Program-made: the position numbers and the translations under genes
Notes under the pieces: generated by a model
What the model was told of the DNA's origin: nothing
What the model saw: only the letters and a program-made list of their open reading frames with translations
Databases searched by the model: none
Source: Cognatazoarcus sp050303815
GTDB lineage: Bacteria; Pseudomonadota; Gammaproteobacteria; Burkholderiales; Rhodocyclaceae
Reading direction: 5' to 3'
Length of the DNA: 6,794 nt
NCBI GenBank assembly: GCA_050303815.1
Contig: JBNLCM010000112.1
Location: forward strand, 1-6,794
In this document: positions 5,541-6,794 of the stretch, piece by piece
Layout: every line of letters starts with the position of its first letter
Numbering within the stretch: the first letter of the stretch is position 1

Positions 5541-6794
5541 ATGGCACACATCATCATCATCGGCGCCGGCATCGGCGGGCTGCCGATGGCCTACGAGATG
5601 CGCGACAACGCGCGCCCGGAAGACCGCATCACGGTCATCGCCAAGGATCCGAAATTCCACTTCGTGCCCTCGAATCCGTGGGTGGCCGTCAACTGGCGCA
5701 AGCGGGAGGAAATCGAGGTCGATCCGGCCGAGGTCCTGGCCAAACGCAAGATCGACTTCATCCCGGTGGGCGTCGCGCGGGTGCATCCGGCGGACAACAC
5801 CGTCGAACTGATCGACGGGCGCACCCTGCCCTATGACTATCTGGTCATCGCAACCGGCCCGAAGCTCGCATTCGAGGAGGTACCGGGCCTCGGACCCGAG
5901 GGTCACACCCAGTCCGTCTGTCATGTGGACCATGCCGTGACGGCCGAGTCGAACTGGCAGGACTTCGTGGCCGACCCGGGCCCGGTGGTGATCGGCGCCG
6001 TACAGGGCGCCTCTTGCTTCGGCCCGGCCTACGAGTTCGGCATGATCGTCGATGCCGACCTGCGAAAGCGGAAGATCCGCGACCGCGTCCCGATGACCTT
6101 TGTCACGTCCGAGCCGTATATCGGCCACCTGGGCCTGGGCGGGGTGGGCGACTCCAAGGGCATCATGGAGTCGGCGTTCCGTGACCGGCACATCAAGTGG
6201 ATCTGCAACGCCAGGGTCGAGCGCATCGAGGACGGCCTGATGCACGTCATCGAGCACGATGAGGACGGCAAGGAAAAGCGCCGCCACGAGGTACCGTTCA
6301 AGTTCTCAATGATGCTGCCCGCCTTCAAAGGTGTCGACGCAGTGTTCGGCGTCGAGGGTCTGACCAATCCGCGCGGCTTCATCCTGATCGACCCGCACCA
6401 GCGCAATCCCACCTACCGCAACGTGTTCGCCGTGGGTGTCTGCGTCGCGATCCCGCCGGTCGAAGCCACCCCGGTGCCGACCGGCACACCCAAGACCGGC
6501 TACATGATCGAGTCGATGGTGACCGCCGCCGCCCATAACATCCGTGCCCTGATGGACGGCCGCGAGCCCACGGAGAAGGCGACCTGGAACGCCGTCTGCC
6601 TCGCCGACTTCGGTGACACCGGAGCCGCCTTCGTCGCCCTGCCGCAGATTCCACCCCGCAATGTCAGCTGGTTCTCCCAGGGCAAGTGGGTACACCTCGC
6701 GAAGATCGCCTTCGAAAAGTACTTCCTGCGCAAGATGCGCAAGGGGACCACCGAGCCGGTCTATGAAAAGGTGGTGATGAAGGCCGTCGGCATC
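5541..6794 (+). CDS. sqr: Sulfide:quinone oxidoreductase (C-terminus outside window)
   Basis: The frame is open for 418 codons to the window edge. The A. ferrooxidans enzyme has about 434 residues, so only a short tail should be missing. This flavoprotein oxidises sulfide to polysulfide/sulfane sulfur and passes electrons to the quinone pool from the inner face of the membrane or the periplasmic side. Visible marks: FAD-binding GAGIGG at 8-13 after a beta strand of isoleucines, ATGPKLAFE at 104-112, GASCFGPAYEFGMI at 156-169, TSEPYIGHLG at 189-198, IPPVEATPVPTG at 304-315 and KTGYMIESMV at 318-327. Cysteines 127, 159 and 353 correspond to the three catalytic-site cysteines of the A. ferrooxidans protein (128, 160, 356). 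Residues about 382-401 (KWVHLAKIAFEKYFLRKMR) look like the amphipathic membrane-attachment helix. Very close to the A. ferrooxidans protein as I remember it; no cytochrome partner gene is seen, which argues against flavocytochrome c. Confidence 0.95.
   Translation, partial: MAHIIIIGAGIGGLPMAYEMRDNARPEDRITVIAKDPKFHFVPSNPWVAVNWRKREEIEVDPAEVLAKRKIDFIPVGVARVHPADNTVELIDGRTLPYDYLVIATGPKLAFEEVPGLGPEGHTQSVCHVDHAVTAESNWQDFVADPGPVVIGAVQGASCFGPAYEFGMIVDADLRKRKIRDRVPMTFVTSEPYIGHLGLGGVGDSKGIMESAFRDRHIKWICNARVERIEDGLMHVIEHDEDGKEKRRHEVPFKFSMMLPAFKGVDAVFGVEGLTNPRGFILIDPHQRNPTYRNVFAVGVCVAIPPVEATPVPTGTPKTGYMIESMVTAAAHNIRALMDGREPTEKATWNAVCLADFGDTGAAFVALPQIPPRNVSWFSQGKWVHLAKIAFEKYFLRKMRKGTTEPVYEKVVMKAVGI

Noticed and set aside
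5202..6287. A 361-codon open frame on the minus strand across sqr and the 5' part of the TraB gene
   Set aside because: It is antisense to the well-supported sqr frame and runs through the divergent promoter region; the translation has no recognisable protein features.
1..6794. Mobile element, CRISPR array, tRNA or toxin-antitoxin system
   Set aside because: I found no spaced direct repeats, terminal inverted repeats, transposase or integrase motifs, or tRNA-like cloverleaf sequences.

Overview
The window is GC-rich bacterial chromosome with dense, long shadow ORFs. Gene content points to a Gram-negative, probably gammaproteobacterial, sulfide-oxidising organism: the sulfide:quinone oxidoreductase is of the Acidithiobacillus ferrooxidans kind, and there is a PEP-CTERM surface protein, a TraB/GumN protein and a DUF6868-like small membrane protein. 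The lineage is inferred from protein families only.

Layout, left to right. (1) Positions 1-3069, minus strand: one uninterrupted reading frame of 1023 codons that runs off the left edge. It encodes a secreted protein with a signal peptide, about 13 degenerate units of roughly 50 residues (probably beta-propeller blades) and three C-terminal PKD domains, the last one cut by the window. (2) 3070-3293: leader and promoter zone of that gene, with short repeats. (3) 3294-3542, minus: an 82-residue two-helix membrane protein resembling DUF6868. (4) 3543-3796: divergent intergenic region. (5) 3797-4369, plus: a 190-residue exported protein ending in a PEP-CTERM sorting signal. (6) 4370-4492: convergent spacer with two GC-rich hairpins. 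(7) 4493-5368 (start uncertain, up to 5464), minus: an exported TraB/GumN-family protein. (8) About 5369-5540: divergent AT-rich promoter region with repeated TTAG/CTAAC elements. (9) 5541-6794, plus: sulfide:quinone oxidoreductase, complete at the N-terminus, running off the right edge with probably only a short tail missing.

No operon is evident. The genes look like single units in alternating orientation. Two products are cell-surface or secreted proteins (PKD/repeat protein and PEP-CTERM protein), one is probably periplasmic (TraB/GumN), one is a small inner-membrane protein, and one is a membrane-bound respiratory enzyme passing sulfide electrons to quinone. I see no tRNA, rRNA, CRISPR, insertion sequence, integrase or prophage gene, and no clear new multi-gene system. 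The most unusual items are the long repeat array in the PKD protein and the repeat cluster in the sqr promoter region.
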